A DNA stretch of 64,000 nt from Echinarachnius parma (lineage: Eukaryota; Echinodermata; Echinoidea; Clypeasteroida; Echinarachniidae): NCBI GenBank assembly GCA_037951105.1, contig JBAMJV010003345.1, positions 124,001 to 188,000 on the forward strand, read 5' to 3'. Positions 47,101 through 59,000 of the stretch are shown one piece after another. Position 1 is the stretch's first letter, and each line of letters begins with the position of its first letter. Made by a program: the position numbers and the translations under genes. Below the pieces are notes generated by a model, which worked only from the letters and a program-made list of their open reading frames with translations, had not been told where the DNA came from and ran no database searches.

Positions 47101-47545
47101 AGGGAGTTTAACCCCCCCCCCCCCCCCACCCCCCCCCCCCCCCCTTGGGCTGCCAAGTGAAAATGTGATGTGGAAAACATCACTTACAGGGGTTCAAAAT
47201 AGCAAAAAAATCGCCGCTTTGCAGCTCGTGGACGATGCTCTGCATCGTCATTTGGTCAACCCCCCCCCCCCCCCCCCTTAGCAAAAAGACATCACTTACG
47301 GGGGTTCAAAATAGCCAAAAAAAATCGCCGCTTCGCGGCTCGTGGACGATGCTCCGCATCGTCATTGAGTCAAATCCCCCCCCCCCCCCCCTTAGAAAAA
47401 AGACATCACTTACGGGGGTTCAAAATAGCCAAAAAAATCGCCTCGCCGCTACGCGGCTCGGACTTCGCCGCTTCGCGGCTTGTGGACGATGCTCTGCATC
47501 ATCATTGGTCAACCCCCCCCCCCCCCCCCCCTTAGCAAAAAAGCT
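47101..47545. repeat. C-run and hairpin minisatellite, about four units
   Basis: Units of roughly 115 bp contain a long C run, CTTAGCAAAAA, ACATCACTTACGGGGG, and two small hairpins: GCCGCTTCGCGGC and GACGATGCTCCGCATCGTC. C runs are at about 47111-47145, 47261-47278, 47377-47391 and 47513-47532. The array lies about 400 bp upstream of the zinc-finger start codon. Confidence 0.8.
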
Positions 47546-47974
47546 ATATCCACCCCTGTTGCGAACATCGATATTATAAAGTGATATACAGTTAATTGAT
47601 CAATACCAACATACATATGAAATACAAACCAAGGCAGTAATTGGTAGACTGAAATTCATTTTGTTTACAATCAAATTATAATACATCATCATGAGTAGGA
47701 TAGCAGAGAGGATCATGCATGTAAGTACAGATAAGAGGAGAGAAGGAGTTATGGTAGAAAAGAATAACATGTAGTTATTTGATCGTACAGATAATATTAT
47801 TGGCATATTAAATTGAGAACAAAAATAGAAAAACATTAATAAGCAAATTATTATTATTTGACCTACATAATTTTGTTTTGTATATTTAAAAACATTTTAG
47901 CAATTATTTTCTTCAGTTTGCTATGCCCCGCCTCCCAGGACGAAATACCCCCGGAAATACCAATTGCAATTCTA
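47546..47974. other. AT-rich spacer
   Basis: No gene or repeat recognised. Confidence 0.5.
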
Positions 47975-48482
47975 ATTGGTACCAACTGAATTCAATGGGT
48001 ACCCAAACTGAATTCAATGGGTACCCATTGGCATTGGTTTCAATGGGTACCCATTGAATTCAATTGGTACCCATTGAAACTGAATTCAATGGGTACCCAT
48101 TGGCATTGGTTTCAATATGGGTACCCATTGAATTCAATTGGTACCCATTGAAACTGAATTAAATGGGTACCCATTGGCATTGGTTTCAATATGGGTACCC
48201 ATTGAATTCAATGGGTACCCATTGAAACTGAATTAAATGGGTACCCATTGGCATTGGTTTCAATGGGTACCCATTGAATTAAATTGGTACCCATTGAAAC
48301 TGAATTCAATGGGTACCCATTGGCATTGGTTTCAATATGGGTACCCATTGAATTCAATTGGTATACCCATTGCCAAATTGTTTCATTTTCAATATATGCA
48401 TGCTCTTCGATTACCAATTGATTTCATTTGGTAATTTTCAATTGGTAATTCTTCGATTACCAATTGATTTCAATTGGTAATA
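47975..48482. repeat. Minisatellite of GGTACC palindromes
   Basis: Sixteen GGTACC sites fall within about 390 bp, most inside the palindrome CAATGGGTACCCATTG or its shorter form, with GAATTC and GGCATTGGTTTC spacers in a higher-order unit of roughly 85-95 bp. The right edge decays into TTACCAATTGATTTC repeats. Confidence 0.9.
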
Positions 48483-48552
48483 ATATAGTCAATGGGAATT
48501 TCACCCTGGGCTCCAGAGTTTAAATTCCCCCAGTGACATCACTGTCAATCAT

Positions 48553-48700
48553 TGTCTTGCCAATTTGTAAGACGACACAAGGTATACACTCTCCATTTCT
48601 TGTGTTGGACCAAAGCTTTGGAATAGTTTACCCCAGAAGATAAAAGAACAAAAACACGATTCTTATTTCGTAAGACCCTCACAATTCAATTGATAAACAA
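48553..48700 (+). pseudogene. Possible 3' tail of a LINE reverse transcriptase
   Basis: Across two frames the translation resembles the end of LINE ORF2 proteins (TLHF...SFG, then a run like P-x-K-I-K-x-Q-K). It is frameshifted and short, so this is a weak call. Confidence 0.3.
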
Positions 48701-48973
48701 ATTAATTATCTTTAACATTTGTTATACTTTTGATTTTGAATGTATACAATGTAAATTTAAGAATTATTATATAATTATATTTAATATACTATGTAATAGA
48801 GAGAACCGATCTCGACTAGCACTTGTTCTAACTTTTGGTTCTCTTTTTGTATAAATAAAGTAATCGTTTACAGTTCGTATTTTAATAATTTGTCTTGCAT
48901 GTATTTCATGATGTACATACGATATTGTTTCTTTTGTTGTTAATAAAAACTTCAAAAAAACACTTCAAACTTC

Positions 48974-48994
48974 AAACACATCCACACACACACG

Positions 48995-49046
<52 letters not shown>

Positions 49047-49076
49047 CACACACACACACCCCCACACACACACACG
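48974..49076. repeat. (CA)n microsatellite
   Basis: About 100 bp of CA dinucleotides with a few CG interruptions; a second short CA run lies at 49215-49230. Confidence 0.95.
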
Positions 49077-49079
49077 TAC

Positions 49080-50074
49080 GTAACGAAACGAAGTTTGTAA
49101 GGGGAGGTAATAAGAAACATTGGAGGTTATTGGAACACATATCAGCAAGGGCAATATGTATACCGACCATCGATATACTATATCGATGATAATATGAACT
49201 ATGCACGTCGCGTATACACACACACACACAAAGTTTGCAAGAATCTTCAAGTTGAAGGAGGCAGACTATACAAGAAGAAGAAGAAGACACAAGGACCGGA
49301 CCGGAGCTCGGGGAAATCCCCAAAACTTGACTTGACGTCATCTCGCTTGCCGATTTACAACTGAGTATTTCTATGGTTTGAAATATCCGCCAAATCAATC
49401 CAATTCCCTGGCTTAGTACTAGTACGAGCCAAACTTCTTTTCACTTCATTTGATCACAGATTATTAATTTTATTGACAATTATTATATAATTATTAGATA
49501 GATCTAGAGAAAATTATCACTTTTAATTAATTAGACCTTTTTTTTTTTAAATTGGCAATGGTCACGGGTTCACTATTTACAACGACTACCCTTAATATAT
49601 GCCCTTGCAAGCCTGTATAAAATTTGGCAATCGGTTATCCGCGTTTGCCTCTTGAGCCGCGTGGATATTCTTTACGTTTGGCTTACAAATGGTCGATCGG
49701 TCACCATTCGGACTATACTCATTTGCGTTATTAGACAATAATACTGCGTATTGCATCGGTTGTTTTGCGAACTAGCTAGAATAGTAATTTCGCTGCTACC
49801 TGAATGATACATGCTGTATGGGTTATTGAAGTATCAGTTAACAAGAAATCATATGTCAATTAGGTCCGGAAGCACCGCTGTATTTGAACGATTTGCATGT
49901 GTGTTTCAAGTACAGAATCCGTGTTGTTGTGAATGTTGACCGCTTGGTTAATTTGGAGTTATTTACGTCTTTACATCGACCGAAAAATAATAAAATGATA
50001 TATATTTGATCAAACTGATAGCTAGTTAAAAGCTGCCTAAAGTCAGTCTTTAATTCTGCAAGTGAAACAAGAAA
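49080..50074. other. 5' flank and 5' UTR of EPG5
   Basis: No coding frame. Contains an AGAAGAAGAAGAAG tract at about 49275 and a near-palindrome ATCGATATACTATATCGAT at 49169-49187. The promoter is presumably here; no element can be assigned firmly. Confidence 0.45.
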
Positions 50075-53000
50075 ATGGCTGAGGCGGTCCGACCAAAAAG
50101 GAAAACAAAAACAAAAAAGGTGAGCATTCGTATTCGATGCAATTGCAATCGATTCGTTGGTAAATTTAATTGTATGACTATTGAGATATTTCATAATGAG
50201 CATCAGCCATCATATATCTGGTTACTATCATAATCTTATATAAAAAAGACAAAATGATCATAATTTTCATCACATCCATCCGGTCCTAGTACTAATACTT
50301 AGCGCAAACAAATGCGAAGTACTGCGAACAAGCACGAACTAGCGCGAATATTAAGCCATCGTTATAAAAATGCTTATCGGTTATTTTAGGTTTTAGACTA
50401 TTTAGTCAGAAGATAACTTACATATTGATGGAATAAGCAGGAACAAATCTGCAAACAAGCACGAGCGAACGGAATGGATTTACTGCGAACATGGCATGCG
50501 AACAGGATTCATAAATACTGCGAACAAATTTGTTCACAGTAAATCCTGTTCGCGCTTGTTTGCAGTAAGTAAATAGTATTTATATGGACAGGTCTCTTAA
50601 CTTCGCGCGTATCCCAACTTCGCGCATCATAGGCGAGATACGCAAAAATTAGAACACGGACACGGCGACGGAAATGTTCAATGTCAAATGAAAGAGCACA
50701 CATCAATTACTCATCAACCAAAAAATTAGCAAATAAAGAGCGATATTTCTGGAGAAATACTCACTTTTTGTGGTCTTTTTTGTAAATCACAAATTTGGTG
50801 TTTCAACAAAATTATGGAGGCGGAAGAATCAAGCAAATTAAACGGAAATCATTCCAGTAGAACATATTTGTTATTGAAAGGCTGCGCAAAATGCTCCTTT
50901 AAGGCTTTATTCGACCTACCCTTAAAATTTACTTTCGGATCGCGCAATCTCCGTAGATAGCTTGACAACGCTGCGCGTGCTAAGATGCTAATGCGCGCAA
51001 AATGTTTGCATCATCACACTGCCATTGAAATGCGTGTTACGGTTTGCTACACGGGATACGTGTTAAGTCAATGGCAGGGTGCCCTATGTATTACGCGCGA
51101 AGTATGGAGACTACTGTACTCGGTGAAGAAGTTCTTGCTGATATGACATAGTCACGGAATTGGGCCATTAACACCACGAATTGTGAGTTTAAATGAAATT
51201 ATTTAAGATAAATCGAATCCTCAGAATTTGAGGGGTAATTTGTTATTGTTTCATTGAGATTACTGTAATTTTCTTGATCCTAAGCCACTTTGAAAAAATC
51301 CGAAATTTTCGTGCGCGAAGTTTATAGGATACACCTTCAAGTGCATGCAAACAGGAAATTTGCTTGCAATAAATAGCTTGTTCGCACTTCTTCGCGCTTG
51401 TTCCCAGTAGGCAGTACTTTGCACTTGTTCGCGCTATCCAAATAGGTAGTCATAATATTGACATTGCCATTACATTATCATCGTACGTCATCGGCATCGG
51501 CATCGCACACATTTTCATTGACAGTGGCATGCCATCACTAATGCATCATCGCACCGGCTGTCCTCGCCAATACTGTTCGTTCATATTATATCTACGTACA
51601 TTACAGCATTGTGACAGTGCATATTTTGTTTGTGCGGCGCTGGTGGCTACTGCAGTGTACATGATGATATTGATTGCGCGAGGAGTGTTGGCAAATTAAC
51701 TTTTACCCTGTCGTTATTGGCTAGGACCCGACGCTACCGGAAATTGAAATAAAGGAATAGTAACACGATGTCGTGTGTATCATACAAAGTATTTTACACA
51801 TGACAGAACAGGTATGCATCATTGACACGCGTCGATCATCATCATTTTCATTTTCATCACACATCAGCATCATTTAATATAATCCTAAAATAATGTTAAA
51901 ATTGTCATGTGTTATTATCATTTAAATTTGTTGTGTAATTTTGTGCATATAGTTTTAATATAACTAGTACTTAGTAGTCATACTAGTACTAGTGAAGTAT
52001 GGTACACCGTACTTGTACTTGGTATTTCCATATAAGTTTGTGCACTCGGCTCAAGTGCAACTAGCCCCATGGCATCTGCCAGGGTGGGCGGAATACAAGA
52101 TTCTAAATTACATAGCAATCAAAATAAAGTCTACAGATCTACAATCATCCACTCTTATGGGAATTCCATCATGGGAACTACTTGCTTGCAATGAATAATG
52201 AACATTTTAGGCTTTAGAAAAATGTGTCAAGAAAATAGACGTTAAGACTGTGTCAACTTCATGGAGTGAAGCACCCCTGCAAGTCAAGGGGCTTACTGTA
52301 TTTGGAGATTCAACTTTATTCAAAAAGACACTTGTCGGTAATTCATGTTTTGAAGAAATGAGCATTTTAGTTCACATAATGTGTGTAAAAGACTTATGAT
52401 TGTAAAATTGAAACAATTATATCTTCGCCAATTATCGACCAATTTGTTAGAACAAAGCATGATCAAATGAAAGCTTGTGAAGAGGCCTTTCTAATGGTAT
52501 GAAAATCTACATTTTGATTTTAACTGACAAGTGCAAGGTTTTGCTTAGTGCTGTAACTGACCTTGATTGATCGGATCGGAACAATTTTATTGATCATCAA
52601 AATCGGATCGCAGATCGGATCGGATATGATCGGCTAAAAAAAATAATAAATAAATAAATCGTTTTTTTTTCCTTTGGAAAATGATCCCCCCAAAACACAT
52701 TTTGGGAATATAAATGAATACCAAAGCAACATATATCCATATTAATAAGCCCAAGGTAATCTTGTACGGGTATGCTTTCATTTCAAACTGATTACCTCTT
52801 CTTTTACAAAATTACTCACGCCGATTCTGAGCTTAGTCCCATGTGATTAATTTGGCGTAACCTTTCAGAATCACATGGGACTAAGCTCAGAATCGTCGCA
52901 AGTAATTTTGTAAAAGGAGAGGTAATCAGTTTTAAATGAAAGCATACCCATACAAGATTACCTTGGGCTTATTCATGTGGATATATGTTGCTTTGGTATT

Positions 53001-56000
53001 CATTTATATTCCCAAAATATGTTTTTGGGGATCATTTTCCAAAGAAAAAAAAACAGATATATTTTTTTATTTATTAATTATTTTTTTTGCCGATCCGATC
53101 TTCCGATTTTTTCTGCATGATCGGAAATCGGCAAAAACGGTCCGATCATGTATGATCGGATCGTGATTGGCATGCCGATCCGATGATCGGTTACAGCATT
53201 AGTTTTGCTATAGCCGGTCGGTCACGTATGTGATTATCAATATCATATATTCAATTCCATAACCAATTTTGTAAATTTTTTCACAAATGTGTACAAGACT
53301 GAATTTCATTTTGAAGACATCAATATCGCTACTTTTTATTCAGATGAATATTTGTGCCATATCTGGATGGATTTTCATGAAACAGTTATGTTTTTGCTTT
53401 GAAAATTACAGTATGCTTTTGCAATTTCTGTTATTTGACTCTAATCCAGAACTGACTATCACTTTAAGACTAATTTGTATTTTCTTTTAATGATAAGGGC
53501 TAAGCATTGTAAGGAATTGACTAATTCTTGTTCTTCACTATACAGAAACCCAAATTACAACCAGCTTCTTCAGATCTACAGGAAGATGTTCTGTTTGAAC
53601 CTGAAACAAATGAAAAACTGCAGCAGGAGGAAGGGGACTTGTCAGCTGTTGATGAGAACATTTCAGAAGACAGAGAATCGGAGCAAGGGAGACAAGACTG
53701 CAACGTCGACAGAAAGCCAGAGGATGTGGAATGTGAAGATGACATGGAATCACGGATCGAGAAACATGGTCAGAAAGAAGGAGGGACTGATGACGACAAG
53801 GAAGCTACTAAATCAGATGATGAATTCTTTGAAGCCAAGGGAACAAAGTTTGATAATGCTGGGGTCGACTGTGCATTGACAAAAGCCGTCGATGAAGTTT
53901 TGAAACTTGAGGATGAGACGGAAGAAAGTGGAGAGACGGCAAGCGGAGGTGATGAGGTGGCATCTTGTCTGCAAGTTGAAGGAGAGGATCTTGTATCTCA
54001 AAGTGAAAGTAATCCCACAACTATTGGGGAGGCAGAAAATGAACCCAAAGGGCTTGAGAACCCAGATGAGGAAGGTTCTTCTATTCATATAGAACAGTTG
54101 GATGTTGGGCTAGTTGAAAGGGAAGGGGCTGTCGGTGAGCAGGGCTTGTCAGACGGCAAGGCAGCAGAAGAAAGGCTGCCTTCCTTGGGAGCTGACAGTC
54201 AGGAAGAGTTTGAAGTATTGGAGCCTCTGTCTAGAGAAACTTCTGTTGATGAGTCATCGCCACAACATTCCAATCCCAAACTAAATGGTAGGTGGTCTGA
54301 ATTTAAAACACTTGATCCTTTAATTTTGTATGATTTGTTCCCCAAAGTCAAGCTTGAGACTTCAATTATAAACCCCTCAAAAAAAGTTCGGAAACTCAAG
54401 TTTGATCGATCATATCTCTCGTATTTTTTAATAAGAATACTCGAAATCGGTGTCACAATAAAGCCTCATTATATACCTTTCAAACGGTGCATTATGTGTA
54501 GTGATTATGCAATTGGGGCGATTGGAAGTGAAATCTCGCAAAATGGCCCCAATGCATTCAATTTACGAGTGCATGACTGTGTTGATCAGTTTTCTAAAGG
54601 TTAACATTCTATTGAATACTGCCACCCTTTCCATTCATCAAAATTGTTGAATTGGATACCATTTTAATGGAAATTATCTCTTCATTACGATGGCATATTA
54701 ATCGTAAGGATTATGCAAAAGGAGTGTGTGCAGCGAACCGGAATATGGAGATGGGTCGAGTGTGAAATCAGACAAAAAGATATGGAGTTGACAAAAAATC
54801 AGAGCGTTGCATTTTTTTCGAGCTTTTGGGAGGATTTTTTAGCATTTCAAATAAAATATTCATGATCAAATATGATATCAACGGAAAGCCCAACAACTCT
54901 TCTGTATGAAAATGTGAAATTTATAATGATTTTTGTAAAGGGCGGCTGCAGGGAGATGAATGGGAGGGAGCCTCAAAAGTGACCCATTTTGAAACGCTCT
55001 GATTTCAAGGCACTATTCATGCGTTTTCAATTGAATTCCTCTCATTCATGGCCAACTCATTCAAGTCGCATTACATCCTCTACACAATGGTATACAGATA
55101 CCGACACCAAATCAGAGCGTTTTGAAATGGGTCACTTTTGAGGCTCCCCCACATTCATCTCCCTGCAGCCGCCCTTTACAAAAATCATTATAAATGTCAC
55201 ATTTTCATACAGAAGAGTTGTTGGGCTTTCCGTTGATATCAATTTAAATCATGAATATTTTATTTGAAATGCTAAAAAATCCTCCCAAAAGCTCGAAAAA
55301 AATGCAACGCTCTGATTTTTTGTCAACTCCATATCTTTTTGTCTGATTTCACACTCGACCCATCTCCATATTCCGGTTTGCTGCACACACCCCATTTGCA
55401 TAATCCTTACGAATAATATGCCATCGTAAGGAAGAGATAATTTCCATTAAAATGGTATCAAATTCAACGATTTTGATGAATGGAAAGGGTGGCAGCATTC
55501 AATAAAATGTTAACCTTTAGAAAACTGGTCAACACAGTCTTGCACTCGTAAATTGAATGCATTGGGGCCATTTTGCGAGATTTCACTTCCTGCCTCCCCC
55601 TATTCTCTGGGCTACTGCAATCGCCCCAATTGCATAATCACTACACATAATGCATCGTTTGAAAGGTATATAATGAGGCTTTATTGTGACACCGATTTCG
55701 AGTATTCTTATTAAAAAATACGAGAGATATGATCGATGAAACTTCAGTTTCCGAACTTTTTTTGAGGGGTTTATAACAATATCATCGTAAGATTTTTATG
55801 AATGATATTATAGAAAAGAACAATGTTTAAATACAGTGGAAAAAGTGAAAACTAATGTTGGATATTTTATCTCTAATCGTTCATTTAAAGTATCCAAACT
55901 CAGATACTATGGACAATTAAGGTAAGTATCCAAATTTGGATACTGCTGACTGTGATCAGGCTTAAGCATTCCAAAACGCTTTTCACTTCATTCAATATCT

Positions 56001-59000
56001 CCATAATTAGGGAAACATTTGAAAAGTCAAAACCCATTTAATTAGCCATACAACAAGGTAATGTCTGTTTCTCTTGTACATGTTGTTGATATTATAGAGC
56101 AAGCGTCGGCGCCCCCCATGGATGAAGTGGTGACACCTGAGGCGTCGGCTCCCCACCCTGAAGACCCATTTGTAGATCCTCAAGATCCACAAGGTACCCA
56201 TAGACCCCAGCCAGGAGCATACGTTCAACACCCTCCGAGTGCTCCTAGCCTCAAGACAGAGGTCCCCTTCTTTATGTCAGAGGGCCACTTTTCAATCACA
56301 GAAGACACAAGAGACCAAGGAAGATCCACTGGACTCCGGTCAGACGTTGGGGCAGATCAGATGCAGCCACCCTTGTTTGGGCTACAGGTGGATAGCAACA
56401 TGAGGTCTGCGGCCTTGGTCTCTGTTGCCATAGAGCAGGATCCACTGTCCATTGCGGGAGCTGCATCACTGGAGGCAGGAGGGAGGAGAGAGGGAGACAC
56501 CTTTCATCATAAACTCAGAGGAGAGAGCGGGACGAGTGAGGGAGCTGGAAACATTGCATCAAAACCCTCAGAGGAGGGAGGGAGGAGTGAATCCAGGGAG
56601 AAGGGAGGGAGGGTAGAAAGAGATGTGTCTCGGCAGGAGCCTAGAAGGGGTTTGGTGAGGGGAGGCAGGAGTGCTGTATGGCCCACTGAATCCATGCAGC
56701 CCATGAGCAGACGAGAGCTGCAGTATTACTACTTCAACAACATGCTGACTCAGCAGGATGCTGTCGTGGATGACTTTGTCAAGGTCTGTCTACTGATTAA
56801 TTACTGTTTATTTCAAATTTCCCTCTAGAGGTGCCACAACAAAGTAGGACATGTAAACAGGGCACCTAAAACAAGATATAAATGTGTATGATTATCATGA
56901 TACAAACAATTGTCGCCATGTATCTTACTCAGTAAGTTACGAAGAGACTGTTGAGAAATTACATAATCATCTCTTGGTACATGGTATATTTAGACATTTA
57001 GGCAAATAAAAATTGGTGTGTAATGAGTTTGTCGAAAACCTTTAATGGGGAAAATATTGTAATAAATTGAGGAGAGTATAAGTACCCAGACACATTATGG
57101 CTAGGATCCATGGTGAATATGTGTTGTACATATTGTTGCACCAAAATGGTTTTGTCTTGATGGGGTTGTGAAGTTTCAGTATAGATGTACAAGTAATAGT
57201 GGTAGAATACTGTATTTATTGTAAACATTATATCTGATTCTGCAGGGAAATTAATAAATTGAGGACAGTAGTACCCAGACACTTTATGGCTAGGATCGAT
57301 GGTAAATATGTTTTGTACAGTCATACTGTTGCACCAAAATGATTTTGTCTGGATGGGGTTGTGAGATACAACTATATAGCGGTAGAATAATGTATTTATT
57401 GTAAAAAATCTTTTTTTGATTCTGCAGGGAAACTATGTAGACAAGCATGAGTTCTATGACCTGGTGAACAGCTACCTGAGAGCCCGGGTCAACGTTGGTA
57501 CGATCCAGACTGAGATCAAGGCACTCAGAGACGAGTATGCGGAGAGTGTGCACAAGACCTGGAAATTCCATGAGCAAGAAACTCAAATCAGAGTAAGTAT
57601 ACCTTTAAACAAAATTTATTAACTATACACTGTATTGATTTGATGCTGAGAATTTTACACGAAAATGAGAAATCTACAGAGACAGTACTTATAAATGTCG
57701 ATGTTAAGTTCAGGACAAAGTTCAAGAATGTTTGATGCAACAATGATACCCTGAGGTCTAGTGTATGTGCTCTATCGCAGCAGTAAGGGCATATATTCAG
57801 GAATAATAATAATAATAATAATAATAATAGTAATAATGATAATAATTATAATTATAATAAAAATTATAATAATAATAATAACAGATGCTGCTTGTAAGTA
57901 TCGGCTTCCATGGTGGTGTAGATATTATGTTTGGTTGGCAGTTGCACCATGTACGAAGGGAGTATTGGGGGAGTATTGGCGAGTCCTGAGAGTCGTCCCT
58001 TCTTACATGGTGCAACTGCAAACCAAACATATTTATGATAATCATAATAACAATAATAGTAATGATGATGATGATGGTGGTGGTGGTGGTGGTGGTGGTG
58101 GTGGTGGTGGTGGTGGTGGTGGTGGTGGTGGTGGTGGTGGTGGTGGTGGTGGTGGTGGTGGTGGTGGTGGTGGTGGTGGTGGTGGTGGTGGTGGTGGTGG
58201 TGGTGGTGGTGGTGGTGGTGGTGGTGGTGGTGGTGGTGGTGGTGGTGGTGGTGGTGGTGGTGGTGGTGGTGGTGGTGGTGGTGGTGGTGGTGGTGGTGGT
58301 GGTGGTGGTGGTGGTGGTGGTGGTGGTGGTGGTGGTGGTGGTGGTGGTGGTGGTGGTGGTGGTGGTGGTGGTGGTGGTGGTGGTGGTGGTGGTGGTGGTG
58401 GTGGTGGTGGTGGTGGTGGTGGTGGTGGTGGTGGTGGTGGTGGTGGTGGTGGTGGTGGTGGTGGTGGTGGTGGTGGTGGTGGTGGTGGTGGTGGTGGTGG
58501 TGGTGGTGGTGGTGGTGGTGGTGGTGGTGGTGGTGGTGGTGGTGGTGGTGGTGGTGGTGGTGGTGGTGGTGGTGGTGGTGGTGGTGGTGGTGGTGGTGGT
58601 GGTGGTGGTGGTGGTGGTGGTGGTGGTGGTGGTGGTGGTGGTGGTGGTGGTGGTGGTGGTGGTGGTGGTGGTGGTGGTGGTGGTGGTGGTGGTGGTGGTG
58701 GTGGTGGTGGTGGTGGTGGTGGTGGTGGTGGTGGTGGTGGTGGTGGTGGTGGTGGTGGTGGTGGTGGTGGTGGTGGTGGTGGTGGTGGTGGTGGTGGTGG
58801 TGGTGGTGGTGGTGGTGAGGATGAGGATGAGGATGAGGATGAGGATGAGGATGAGGATGAGGATGAGGATGTTAAATGAAATCCATCCACAAGTACAAGA
58901 CTGCTGAATTCATCAAGGATGCCCCGAAGTCGGGGGAAAGTGCCCTCTCGCAACTGCGAGGGCACATTCTTGGGGTCTATAATTGACTAAATTTTATTTC

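Noticed and set aside
48895..49398. Thr/His-rich and Cys/Val-rich frames
   Set aside because: They are translations of the CA microsatellite.
53475..54092. Alternative frames over EPG5 exon 2, including antisense ones
   Set aside because: Acidic low-complexity coding DNA is open in several frames. Only the frame starting KPKLQPAS joins exon 1 and exon 3 in phase.
54288..54604. Extension of EPG5 exon 2 past 54287
   Set aside because: The extension would enter the palindromic element. A GTAGGT donor at 54288 gives the phase needed for exon 3.
57761..58965. Long poly-Gly, poly-Val and poly-Pro frames
   Set aside because: They are translations of the GGT microsatellite in an EPG5 intron.
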